Assembly: GCA_946486375.1 (NCBI GenBank) | Contig: CAMLTW010000001.1 | Coordinates: forward strand, 248,001 to 312,000 | From: an uncultured Rikenellaceae bacterium | Lineage (GTDB): Bacteria > Bacteroidota > Bacteroidia > Bacteroidales > Rikenellaceae | DNA: 64,000 bases | Direction: 5' to 3' | In this document: in pieces, positions 7,658-14,950 of the stretch | Numbering within the stretch: the first letter of the stretch is position 1 | Layout of the letters: each line of letters begins with the position of its first letter | Program-made: the position numbers and the translations under genes | Notes under the pieces: generated by a model | What the model was told of the DNA's origin: nothing | The model's input: the letters and a program-made list of their open reading frames with translations, nothing else | The model's database searches: none

Positions 7658-9010
7658 TCAGATTTTTTTGTGCTTCCATTTTCCTCTTTGCATGTAGTGC
7701 CAGGAGAGCCAGAGCATTACGATTCCGTACACGTGTTCCGTCGTCCAGCAGACCGCCACGTCCGCTTTCAAATAGATGACCACATAGAAGACGTACAGCA
7801 TGTAGGCCACGATGCAGAGGATTTCCATGCCCAGCGCCGAGCGGGTGTTTCCCGTTCCTGAAACGGCGTTGAACCAGACGATGCCCGGCACGTTGATGAG
7901 ATAGACCGACAGCATGACCCACAGGGCCGGAATGCTGGCCGCAATCAGCGGGGCGCTGTCCGTGTAGATGCGGAGAAACAGACCGGGAAAAATCGCCATG
8001 ACGGCCAACAGAGGCAGTACGAGCGTGTAACACATGCGGATGATTTTCCGGCAGACGGGCAGCACTTCTTCCGTCCTCCCTTCCCCCATGAGGTTGCTGA
8101 CCAGCGAACTGCCCGTGGCGGCGAAAGCGGTGATGATCATGAAAATGAAGGAGGAGAGGCTTCGGACGATGTTGGTAATGGCCAGCGGTCGTTCGCCGAG
8201 GTGTTCGATGGCGATGAAAAAGAGGAACCAGGTGACGATGGAGATAAATGCCTGGAGCATCGTCCAGATCGAAACGCCGAGCATGTGCCACAACACCCGC
8301 AGGTCGAAACCCATGTTTCGAAAAAGACCGTATTTCCGCCAGTCGATTTTCCGCAGCGTGTAGATCAGAAAAAAGACGACGGAAACCAGTTCCGCCACCG
8401 AGGAACCGATAGCCGCTCCCGCGATGCCCAGCCGGGGCATTCCCAGCTTGCCGAAAATCAGCAGGTAGTTCAGCACCACGTTGGTCAGAACCATCACGAG
8501 GGAATTCAGCGTCAGGATTTTCGTTTTCGTGATGCCCACGTACAGCGCCCGGAACATGAGTGCGGTGAAGGAAAAGAAGAATCCGTAGACGCGCCAGTTG
8601 ATGTAACTGTCGGTGGCCTTGAAAACCTGATCCGAGCTGATGAGCGGCCGCAGGATGGAGGACGACCAGGTCTGCGAAAAAAAGAACATGATTCCGGCCA
8701 TCAGGAGCATGAAGAAAATCCCCTGCTGAAACAGGCGTCCGATTTCCGGATAGCGTTTTTCTCCGTTGCGGCGGGCGATCAGGATCTGGGTTCCGATGCT
8801 GAATCCGAAACTGAGCATGAAAAGGGCCAGGTAGTAAACCCCCGCGATGGCGGATGCTCCCAGTTCCACTTCCCCTACCCGTCCCAGAAAAGCGGTATCG
8901 GTCAGCCCGATGAGGTGTTCCATCAGCAGGCTGATCAGGATGGGGTAGGCGATGAGCCCTATCTTTTTGCCGGTCAGCTTTCCGTCGACCGCGGCAGGCG
9001 TGTTGTCCAT
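7658..9010 (-). CDS. MATE family multidrug/cation antiporter
   Basis: This 450-residue inner-membrane protein has about twelve hydrophobic helices in two similar halves, the length and pattern of MATE transporters, which export cationic drugs and metabolites in exchange for Na+ or H+. Recognisable segments are LTDTAFLGRVGEVELGASAI in the first helices, typical of NorM/DinF relatives, and VWFNAVSGTGNTR in the C-terminal half. The ATG at 9010 begins right before the first conserved segment; the frame is open upstream but would add 38 uncharacteristic residues across the promoter box. Substrates cannot be inferred. The neighbours (DUF2721 downstream, a sigma-factor module upstream) do not suggest a specific role. 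Confidence 0.9.
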   Translation of the reverse strand: MDNTPAAVDGKLTGKKIGLIAYPILISLLMEHLIGLTDTAFLGRVGEVELGASAIAGVYYLALFMLSFGFSIGTQILIARRNGEKRYPEIGRLFQQGIFFMLLMAGIMFFFSQTWSSSILRPLISSDQVFKATDSYINWRVYGFFFSFTALMFRALYVGITKTKILTLNSLVMVLTNVVLNYLLIFGKLGMPRLGIAGAAIGSSVAELVSVVFFLIYTLRKIDWRKYGLFRNMGFDLRVLWHMLGVSIWTMLQAFISIVTWFLFFIAIEHLGERPLAITNIVRSLSSFIFMIITAFAATGSSLVSNLMGEGRTEEVLPVCRKIIRMCYTLVLPLLAVMAIFPGLFLRIYTDSAPLIAASIPALWVMLSVYLINVPGIVWFNAVSGTGNTRSALGMEILCIVAYMLYVFYVVIYLKADVAVCWTTEHVYGIVMLWLSWHYMQRGKWKHKKI

Positions 9011-9053
9011 GAAAATGATGTGATTGGCGGAAATCCGTGTAATTTCCGTGCCG

Positions 9054-9061
9054 CAAAAATA
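9054..9061 (-). promoter_or_regulatory. Candidate -7 box for the MATE gene
   Basis: The minus strand reads TATTTTTG here, a perfect TAnnTTTG match 43 bases upstream of the start codon. No matching -33 box was found. Confidence 0.45.
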
Positions 9062-9226
9062 GCACGGATTTTTCAATCCGCCTTCTTTTCCCGTATGAAA
9101 ACGTTTACGGGAAGCCACAGGCACCTACTCGCAGTTCTTCCGAAGGCCCCGAAGATGCTGACGCGTGACGGCAAAGCGCTCCGGGGAAATAAATCGACGC
9201 TTTTTCTTGTATTTCGGAACAGCGGA

Positions 9227-9628
9227 TCAGTCCTTGTTTTTCGTTTGCTTTCGCAGTCTGCGAAAGAGGTATTGTTGTCCCACCAGCAGGATCAATGCTT
9301 CGAGTCCGATCATGCCCCAGAACGGGTAAGGATTTTCCCCGCTTTCCGACCCGGAGGCGGGCAGGAGGGATGAAAGGGACGGAAATGCAGGCAGCAGCTC
9401 ATAGCGGAGCAGGAAAAAGACCGCACAGCCGAGCAGCACAGCCGCCGTTCCGCCCAACGCGATCCAAAGCGCGATTTTCAACTGTTTTTGTCGGCGGGCA
9501 TGCCGAAGAGTCGCTTCCCGGAGTATGCGCGTTTCCAGTCCCGAAGGGAGCGGATATTCGGGAAGTTCCCGGAAAAGTTCCGCCAGTTCCGTGTCGAAGG
9601 CGGATGTATGTAAGCGGTCGTTTTTCAT
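9227..9628 (-). CDS. Putative anti-sigma factor (two-helix membrane protein)
   Basis: The gene overlaps the end of the ECF sigma factor gene by four bases (ATGA), the usual coupling of a sigma factor to its membrane-bound inhibitor. The 133-residue product has a ~50-residue N-terminal cytoplasmic part rich in charged residues, a transmembrane helix near 52-74, a short external loop, a second helix near 103-121 and a basic tail (RRLRKQTKNKD). It has no HxxxCxxC zinc motif, so it is not a classical ZAS-domain anti-sigma factor. The anti-sigma role is inferred from position and topology, not from homology I can recognise. Confidence 0.6.
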   Translation of the reverse strand: MKNDRLHTSAFDTELAELFRELPEYPLPSGLETRILREATLRHARRQKQLKIALWIALGGTAAVLLGCAVFFLLRYELLPAFPSLSSLLPASGSESGENPYPFWGMIGLEALILLVGQQYLFRRLRKQTKNKD

Positions 9629-10194
9629 AGTTCCGTCGTTTGTATGTTTTCGATCAGAGTGCCGAGTTTCCGGCGGATGCGGTGCAGTTTCACCTTGATG
9701 TTCGAAGCGGAGTATCCCGTGATATCCGCCAGTTCCTCCACGCTTTTGCGGGCGGTATAGAACAGGGAAACGATCATCGCTTCTTCCGTCGGAAGCCGGG
9801 ACAGGGCCGTTTCCAGCGCGGACAAAAGCGCTTCCCGCTTGCCGGAAGCGTCTTCACCCTGCCACGGGGCGTTCGTGTCCGGAATTCGTTCCTGAGCCGT
9901 TTCATCCGCAAACGGCATTTCCCGTTTCCGTTTCCGGTATTTGGAAACGGCGCAGTTGTAGGCGATCCGGTAGAGCCAGGTCGAAAAAGAACTTTCCCCG
10001 CGGTAGCGGCCGATCCGGTCGAACGCTTTCAGGAAAACGTCCTGCGTCAGCTCTTCGGCGTCTTCCCGGCTTCCCACGATTCGGCGGATCAGCGTGAATA
10101 TCGGCGTGCCGTACCGTTTCATCGTTTCCCGGTAAGCGGCCGTATCTCCTGCCTGAATGCGCGCGATGAGTTCCTTGTCGTCCGTTGTGGTCAT
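9625..10194 (-). CDS. ECF (sigma-70 family group 4) RNA polymerase sigma factor
   Basis: This 189-residue protein has the two sigma domains of the extracytoplasmic-function class. Region 2 (about residues 22-95) includes SREDAEELTQDVFLKAFD and SSFSTWLYRIAYN. Region 4 (about 120-175) includes RLPTEEAMIVSLFYTARKSV and the helix-turn-helix YSASNIKVKLHRIRRKL. The acidic linker between them is longer than in the shortest ECFs. The start ATG lies only a few bases after the predicted transcription start of its own ECF-type promoter (10207-10232), implying autoregulation and a very short leader. The downstream overlapping gene is its likely anti-sigma partner. The stress signal is unknown. Confidence 0.93.
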   Translation of the reverse strand: MTTTDDKELIARIQAGDTAAYRETMKRYGTPIFTLIRRIVGSREDAEELTQDVFLKAFDRIGRYRGESSFSTWLYRIAYNCAVSKYRKRKREMPFADETAQERIPDTNAPWQGEDASGKREALLSALETALSRLPTEEAMIVSLFYTARKSVEELADITGYSASNIKVKLHRIRRKLGTLIENIQTTEL

Positions 10195-10206
10195 CTCTGT
10201 CGAATA

Positions 10207-10232
10207 GACGCCGCTTTTCCGGGAAGGTTACA
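10207..10232 (-). promoter_or_regulatory. ECF-type promoter reading into the sigma factor gene
   Basis: On the minus strand TGTAAC (10232-10227) is followed by exactly 16 bases and CGTC (10210-10207), the classic -35/-10 arrangement of several ECF sigma factors. The predicted transcription start is near 10200, just before the ATG at 10194. Confidence 0.7.
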
Positions 10233-10271
10233 CTTTCAGCCGAAAAATTTTTTTCGGCTGAAAGTGTAACC
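10226..10271. repeat. Perfect 46-base palindrome between divergent genes
   Basis: Arms of 22 bases (10226-10247 and 10250-10271) are perfect reverse complements around a TT centre. Each outer end carries a TGTAAC -35 element pointing outward. The centre is an A/T run. There is no T-run after the stem, so it is not a simple terminator. Confidence 0.9.
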
Positions 10272-10290
10272 GGATGAAGTTTCCGGCGTC
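10265..10290 (+). promoter_or_regulatory. ECF-type promoter reading into the DUF6249 gene
   Basis: TGTAAC (10265-10270), 16 bases, then CGTC (10287-10290): the same elements and spacing as the promoter on the opposite strand. The predicted start of transcription near 10298 leaves about 36 bases before the ATG at 10334. Confidence 0.7.
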
Positions 10291-10333
10291 CAATAGGCAA
10301 ACATCGGAACAAAAACTTTAATTTTTACGGATT

Positions 10334-10753
10334 ATGATGGATTTTATTACCGCACCCGCAATCGTCGGGATTGTCGTACTCGGAATTTACAAATTGTTCG
10401 AGTTGTACGCACGCCGTAGGGAACGCCTGACCATTATCGAAAAAACGGATTTCATGTCGAAGGAACCTTGCCGGCTCCCTGCTCTGGAAGGCGGAAGCGG
10501 ATGGGGACAGTTTTTCTCCCTGCGTCTCGGCTCCCTGCTGGTCGGAATCGGAGTAGGATTGCTGCTGGGTTTCATGCTGGCTTCCGTCACTTCTCCGGCC
10601 GGATTCAACGAATTGTATGCCGCTCAAAGGGGTTCGCAGGCCAAAGAGCTTTTTAGCGGAATCTATGGGGCGAGCGTGTTGCTGTGCGGCGGACTGGGAC
10701 TGATCGTTGCCTTTGTGCTGGAACGGAGAATACAAAGAAAGGATCGGGATTGA
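10334..10753 (+). CDS. DUF6249 family small inner-membrane protein
   Basis: The 139-residue product begins with a hydrophobic helix (residues 5-24), then a charged cytoplasmic stretch (YARRRERLTIIEK), a glycine-rich helix at about 65-85 and a third near 110-130, ending in basic residues. It resembles DUF6249 proteins, whose function is not known. It is transcribed divergently from the ECF sigma factor gene through a mirror-image copy of the same ECF promoter, so it is probably a direct target of that sigma factor and part of the envelope response. A second ATG three bases later would work equally well. A strong terminator follows. Confidence 0.7.
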   Translation: MMDFITAPAIVGIVVLGIYKLFELYARRRERLTIIEKTDFMSKEPCRLPALEGGSGWGQFFSLRLGSLLVGIGVGLLLGFMLASVTSPAGFNELYAAQRGSQAKELFSGIYGASVLLCGGLGLIVAFVLERRIQRKDRD

Positions 10754-10778
10754 TTTCGAGAAAACTACGCATCAAGAA

Positions 10779-10823
10779 GCAGGGCTTCGCTTTTGGAAAA
10801 GCGAAGCCTTGCATGTCTTTTTT
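10779..10823 (+). terminator. Terminator downstream of the DUF6249 gene
   Basis: A 16-bp stem with one G-T pair (10779-10794 with 10797-10812) has a GG tip and is followed by ATGTCTTTTTT. Confidence 0.85.
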
Positions 10824-10846
10824 GTATATACGAATACCGGTCGGTG

Positions 10847-11890
10847 CTACAACGTATATTTCACGATGGCCGGTTCCGGATTCCGGACTATTCCGTACAG
10901 GGTTTTTCCGTCCGGGCTGACACAAAAGTTCGCCAGGAGCCGGTCGAAAGCGTAAGCCTTCACGGGATTTCCGTTCCAGTCGAAAACCAGTAACCGGTTG
11001 GCAGCGCTTTCGCTTTGCCGGATTTTCGCCTCTTCGCCGATCGTGTACCCTTCATAGAGGATATAAACGTTTTGTCCGGTAGCCTGTACCTGTGAAAAAT
11101 AATGCAGGCATTCCGGATTCCAAACGATGTTATTATCGTCTTTGGGAGATAGGGCCGCATCCCGGAAAAAATAGGTTTTCGTCTCGCTTATTTTCCCTGC
11201 TGTTTCCTCATAAAATACGATCCGGTCGCAAAAATTTCCCGCTGTGATCAGCCGCTTTCCGTCCGGATTCGTTGCCATTCTGCTCTGGTAAGCCAGAAAA
11301 CGGGAAAATCGGGATGCGAACCGTTCCGCTTCTTTCGGATAGCGACCGTATTCCCCGAGGCGTTTCCCTTCCCGATCGTATAGTCCCAAACAACCGTTTT
11401 CATAGGGGCCGACGGCGATAAATCTTTCATTCCCCAGAAGCTGTAACCGCCCGGGATGGTCATCGAATGAAATCCGTTTTTGCTGGCGTGGATATTCCGT
11501 TCGCAAAATGTCTGCGATCGTGTAGGTGGAAAAACGTCTCGGCGTCCTTTCGTATACCCCCAGAATCGTATCTTTAGTCAGGGAAATATCGACGGGAGGC
11601 AACAATTCGTCCGGCCCTTTTCCTTCCTTTAACGCTCGGCGGACAAGACGTCCCCTTTTTAAATCCACCACCGACAGAAAATTTTCTTCGTACGGATCGG
11701 CGATCAACAACAGACTGTCCATCAGCAGGATCTGATAAGGATTTCCCAGCATGAGGCTGTCGAAGGAACAGACTTCTCCCTGCAGTTCCGTTGAAGCATC
11801 GAACATTTCCAGCGTGGATTCCGGTTTTCGGGTGCAGGAAACCACGAGAACGGAAACGACGAATAGCTTCAGAAAAGAATTGTTCTTCAT
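10847..11890 (-). CDS. BF3164 family lipoprotein (six-bladed beta-propeller, TolB-like)
   Basis: This 347-residue protein has a lipoprotein signal (LFVVSVLVVSC, Cys19) and then repeated strand patterns of a six-bladed propeller, with recurring units such as MDSLLLIADPYEENFLSVVD and SPDGKTLYGIVRNPEPAIV. It belongs to the BF3164-type lipoproteins of Bacteroidetes, which have no known activity; the propeller suggests ligand or protein binding at the outer membrane or periplasm. It appears monocistronic. Its coding sequence is visibly richer in A+T than most neighbours, which may hint at recent gain, but no mobile element flanks it. No convincing promoter box was found upstream. Confidence 0.8.
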   Translation of the reverse strand: MKNNSFLKLFVVSVLVVSCTRKPESTLEMFDASTELQGEVCSFDSLMLGNPYQILLMDSLLLIADPYEENFLSVVDLKRGRLVRRALKEGKGPDELLPPVDISLTKDTILGVYERTPRRFSTYTIADILRTEYPRQQKRISFDDHPGRLQLLGNERFIAVGPYENGCLGLYDREGKRLGEYGRYPKEAERFASRFSRFLAYQSRMATNPDGKRLITAGNFCDRIVFYEETAGKISETKTYFFRDAALSPKDDNNIVWNPECLHYFSQVQATGQNVYILYEGYTIGEEAKIRQSESAANRLLVFDWNGNPVKAYAFDRLLANFCVSPDGKTLYGIVRNPEPAIVKYTL

Positions 11891-11953
11891 AAAATTGGGA
11901 TAAATAGTCCGGTTATATTACCTATTCCAAAATAGTGAAAAATTTCTTGTAAA

Positions 11954-11990
11954 GCAAAAAAGCCGGCCTTATCTATAAAGACCGACTTTT
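11954..11990 (-). terminator. Terminator of the first pectate-lyase-like gene
   Basis: Thirteen-base arms at 11958-11970 and 11978-11990 pair fully on the minus strand if two G-U pairs are allowed. The minus-strand stem is followed by a short T-run. Confidence 0.75.
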
Positions 11991-12012
11991 CATACGTAAG
12001 ACGCGATGAAAA

Positions 12013-13365
12013 CTATTTTTCCACCGGCATCAGGCTGTTGATGTAGTTTTCCAGGTTGGTATAGCCGTTCGAAGCGACTGCATTCCCGTCTTTCGGATCG
12101 TTCGGATTCAGGCCGTTTTTCTTTTCCCAAGTATCCGGCATCCCGTCGCGGTCGGTGTCCAGCGGCGCTTTACCGCCTTTCAGTACGGGATATCCGCCCA
12201 CTTCTTCCACCGAGTTGATGATTCCGTTTCCATAGGTGGGCTTTCCGGTTTTGGCTTCTTTCAGAATCCGTTTGTCCTGCGCGTCCCGTTTCGAGGCGGG
12301 AACACCGACGTTTTTCAGTACCATTTTATAGGCTTCTGCTGCCGGCTGGGTTTTCACGGGGGCGGTGGCGAAAGGCTGTTCGGCCTTCACCTGCGCTGCG
12401 GTCAGGCCGTCGTCGATTTCCACTCCGCCGTTCCAGTTGTCCGCTGTCAGGTCGGGCTGGTTTTCGATCACGTTGCCTTCGACGTGCCACTTGCCCTGAA
12501 AACCGTACCTCGATGCGTTGTCGATCCGGGCGATCCGGCGAGCCACTACGGGTTCCGTGGCCGGCCCCGGTTTGTAGTAATTGTTCACCACGTTGATCGA
12601 TACGGGCTTCCCGTCGCAGGTGCGCATTCCGTAGTTGAACACCACGTTGTTCCGGAAGTCGGTGTTGATGGTGTGGAAATTGGCGTTGCCCCCGATGCTC
12701 GGATTCCGTCCCTTGCCGCTGGCGAACAGGTTGTGGTGGAAGGAGGCGTTTTCTCCTCCGAGGGAAGCGGAATAACCGTGTTCGCCTTTCAGGTGCACCG
12801 ATTTGTTGAGCGGTTCGCTCATCATGCACCATTGTACGGTAATGTTTTTGTTGCCTTTCCAGGTGTTGAACCCTTCATCGCAGCTCCAGCTGACGTTGCA
12901 ATGGTCTACGATCACGTTCTGCGAACCGGAAATTTCGATGCCGTCGAGTTGGGAGCCTTCGAGTCCCGAACCGATTCCCGGCCGCACCCGGATGGAACGG
13001 ACGATCACGTCATGCGTGCCCTTAATGTCCAGCGGATAGTTTTTCAGGGTGATTCCCTGTCCGGGCGCCGTCTGTCCGGCGATGGTGATGTAGGGGTGAT
13101 CGATGTTGAGCGGTTTTTGCAACTCGATGGTTCCTGCCACTTCGAAGACGACCGTACGCGGCTCGTCGGTCTCGATCGCTTCCCGGAGGCTTCCCGGCCC
13201 CGAATCGTCGAGGTTGGTGACGATGAATACTTTTCCGCCGCGTCCGCCCGGCGTGGAAGCGCCGTATCCTTCCGCCGTCGGGAAAGCGAGTTGTTGCGCG
13301 TCCGCCGTAGCGGCTGCTCCCAGCAAGGCAGCTCCCACAGCCAGCAATGTTCCGAATTTTTTCAT
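12013..13365 (-). CDS. Secreted pectate-lyase-like protein (right-handed beta-helix, PL1-like)
   Basis: The product is 450 residues with a signal peptide ending near ATADAQ. It shows the Bacteroidetes pectate lyase pattern: AFPTAEGYGASTPGGRGGK, VTNLDDSGPGSLREAIETD, then beta-helix rungs (HPYITIAGQTAPGQGITLKN, NVIVDHCNVSWSCDE, GRNPSIGGNANFHTINTDFR). Pectate lyases cleave de-esterified homogalacturonan by beta-elimination and need Ca2+. The C terminus has an acidic calcium-binding-like segment, DTDRDGMPDTWEKKNGLNP. It is periplasmic or secreted rather than a lipoprotein. No SusC/SusD genes are nearby, so it stands outside a normal polysaccharide-utilisation locus here. Substrate is inferred from family only. 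It shares its core with the gene at 53414. Confidence 0.85.
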   Translation of the reverse strand: MKKFGTLLAVGAALLGAAATADAQQLAFPTAEGYGASTPGGRGGKVFIVTNLDDSGPGSLREAIETDEPRTVVFEVAGTIELQKPLNIDHPYITIAGQTAPGQGITLKNYPLDIKGTHDVIVRSIRVRPGIGSGLEGSQLDGIEISGSQNVIVDHCNVSWSCDEGFNTWKGNKNITVQWCMMSEPLNKSVHLKGEHGYSASLGGENASFHHNLFASGKGRNPSIGGNANFHTINTDFRNNVVFNYGMRTCDGKPVSINVVNNYYKPGPATEPVVARRIARIDNASRYGFQGKWHVEGNVIENQPDLTADNWNGGVEIDDGLTAAQVKAEQPFATAPVKTQPAAEAYKMVLKNVGVPASKRDAQDKRILKEAKTGKPTYGNGIINSVEEVGGYPVLKGGKAPLDTDRDGMPDTWEKKNGLNPNDPKDGNAVASNGYTNLENYINSLMPVEK

Positions 13366-13535
13366 GATATGGTTGGTTTAGTTCGTTGGTCGGTGACCGA
13401 TTTATCTTAAATACAAAATAAACGAAAAAAAACGATAGATATATCTTTTCGTACGAACTTTTAATCGGATTTTAATCGGAACGGAATTTCGCAGTGGAGG
13501 CGGACGGAAAAAGGTCGGTTCGGAGGAGTCGGTCT

Positions 13536-13582
13536 TTTAAAAAAGAACCGGGTTTTCCTTCGGTCAGGGAAGGAAAACCCGG
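13536..13582 (-). terminator. Terminator of purU
   Basis: A perfect 14-bp stem (13548-13561 with 13569-13582). On the minus strand it is followed by TTCTTTTTT. Confidence 0.85.
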
Positions 13583-13639
13583 ATGAAAAATGTTTTGCGG
13601 TCGTTCCGGCAGCAAGAGGCAGGGGGCCGCACTGCGGCA

Positions 13640-14506
13640 TCAGTTGAATACCACGGTTTTGTTTTTGTAGGTCAGGATTTTTCGGTCGATGTGTTTTTCC
13701 ACCGCCCGCGAAAGCACGATTTTTTCCAGGTCCTGTCCCTTGTGGATCAGATCCTGTACGGTGTTCTTGTGGGAAATCCGGACGATGTCCTGCCCGATGA
13801 TGGGGCCTGCATCCAGTTCTTCGGTGACATAGTGGCTGGTGGCTCCGATCAGCTTCACCCCCCGTTCGTAGGCGGCATGATAGGGCTTGGCCCCGATAAA
13901 GGCCGGGAGAAAAGAGTGGTGGATGTTGATGATCCGGTTGGGGTACCGTTCGATCATCCGGTTGGAGATGATCTGCATGTAGCGGGCCAGAACGATGAAG
14001 TCCACCTTGTTTTCCTCCAGCAAACGCAGGGTGGCCGCTTCCTGCTCGGCCTTGTTCTCTTTGGTGACGGGAATGTGGTGGAACGGGATGTCGAAGCGCT
14101 CGGCTACGTCCCGCAGATTGTCGTGGTTGCTGACGATCAGCGGGACTTCCACCTTCCATTCCCCCGCCGTATAGCGGGCCAGCATGTCGTAGAGGCAGTG
14201 CGGCATTTTGGAAACGAAAATCGCCATCCGGGGAACATAGTCCGAGAAGTAGAGCCGGTAATACATGTCGTATTTGTTGGCATACAGCGTCCGGAAATAT
14301 TCTTCGATGCGATCCTGCGGAATGATGAAGTTTTCCAGTTCCCACTCCACCCGCATGAAAAAGACCTTTTCCACCCGATCCACATGCTGGTCGAGGTAGA
14401 TGATATTCCCGCCGTTGATGTTGATGAAATCGGTGACCGTGGCCAGTATTCCCTGTTGATCCGGGCAGTGGATCAGCAGCATCGCCGTGGTGCCGTTATG
14501 TTCCAT
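13640..14506 (-). CDS. purU: Formyltetrahydrofolate deformylase
   Basis: PurU hydrolyses 10-formyltetrahydrofolate to formate and tetrahydrofolate, balancing one-carbon pools. The 288-residue product has an N-terminal ACT domain (LLIHCPDQQGILATVTDFIN, about residues 8-80) followed by a formyltransferase-fold domain with IPVTKENKAEQEA, DFIVLARYMQIIS, and the catalytic region NIHHSFLPAFIGAKPYHAAY plus GATSHYVTEELDAGPII. Both halves are present and full length. Two ATGs are possible, 14515 and 14506; I chose 14506 because an AAGGA lies about ten bases before it. A perfect TATCTTTG promoter box lies about 75 bases upstream. The gene appears monocistronic and has a strong terminator. Confidence 0.95.
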   Translation of the reverse strand: MEHNGTTAMLLIHCPDQQGILATVTDFININGGNIIYLDQHVDRVEKVFFMRVEWELENFIIPQDRIEEYFRTLYANKYDMYYRLYFSDYVPRMAIFVSKMPHCLYDMLARYTAGEWKVEVPLIVSNHDNLRDVAERFDIPFHHIPVTKENKAEQEAATLRLLEENKVDFIVLARYMQIISNRMIERYPNRIINIHHSFLPAFIGAKPYHAAYERGVKLIGATSHYVTEELDAGPIIGQDIVRISHKNTVQDLIHKGQDLEKIVLSRAVEKHIDRKILTYKNKTVVFN

Positions 14507-14581
14507 TTGTGCCATTTCCTTATCGTTTGTACTCTTTTGTTTCCGGTAGCCGTGCAAAAGCCCGGCGATTTTACCGGAAGG

Positions 14582-14613
14582 CAAAGATAAAGGTTTTCCT
14601 GTAAAATTAACAA
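14582..14613 (-). promoter_or_regulatory. Promoter of purU
   Basis: On the minus strand TTG (14613-14611), 21 bases, then TATCTTTG (14589-14582), a full TAnnTTTG match. Confidence 0.7.
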
Positions 14614-14619
14614 GGACAG

Positions 14620-14895
14620 GTAAATTATTACGAAATGTTAAAAACCGAGGGCGGGGCGGCTGCGTTCGGAACCTTTCCGCATGTTGCAGGCGGGTCTCAC
14701 GGGGATCGGGTCGTTCATGTTCCGACACCGTCGGGGACGGAGGTTTTCGGGGAAACGACGAAGGGGAGAACGGCATCGCTTTTGCCGCAAACCGCCGATT
14801 CGGCCTGTGCCGGAAAAAATGAGGAAATTTAACCTCCTGTTTCCGGCAAACGGTATACGTTCCCAGCCCTGTTCCGCGTTATAGGAATCGGTGGC
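14620..14895. other. Gene-free stretch between the purU and PBP1 promoters
   Basis: No frame here looks like a real protein. The only structure I see is an interrupted hairpin at 14809-14847: 8-base arms GCCGGAAA and TTTCCGGC with an inner GAGG/CCTC pair. It has no T-run, so it is unlikely to be a terminator. Confidence 0.5.
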
Positions 14896-14898
14896 TTC

Positions 14899-14930
14899 TT
14901 GCAATAATTGCCGATAAATGTGTAAATTTG
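14899..14930 (+). promoter_or_regulatory. Promoter of the PBP1-type gene
   Basis: TTG at 14899-14901, 21 bases, then TAAATTTG at 14923-14930. The start codon at 14951 is 20 bases further on. Confidence 0.7.
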
Positions 14931-14950
14931 CGGCGAGTAAATCAGGCGAA

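Noticed and set aside
10226-10271. The 46-base palindrome as a plain bidirectional terminator
   Set aside because: The genes are divergent and no T-run follows the stem on either side. The outward TGTAAC elements with exact N16 spacing to CGTC fit promoters much better.
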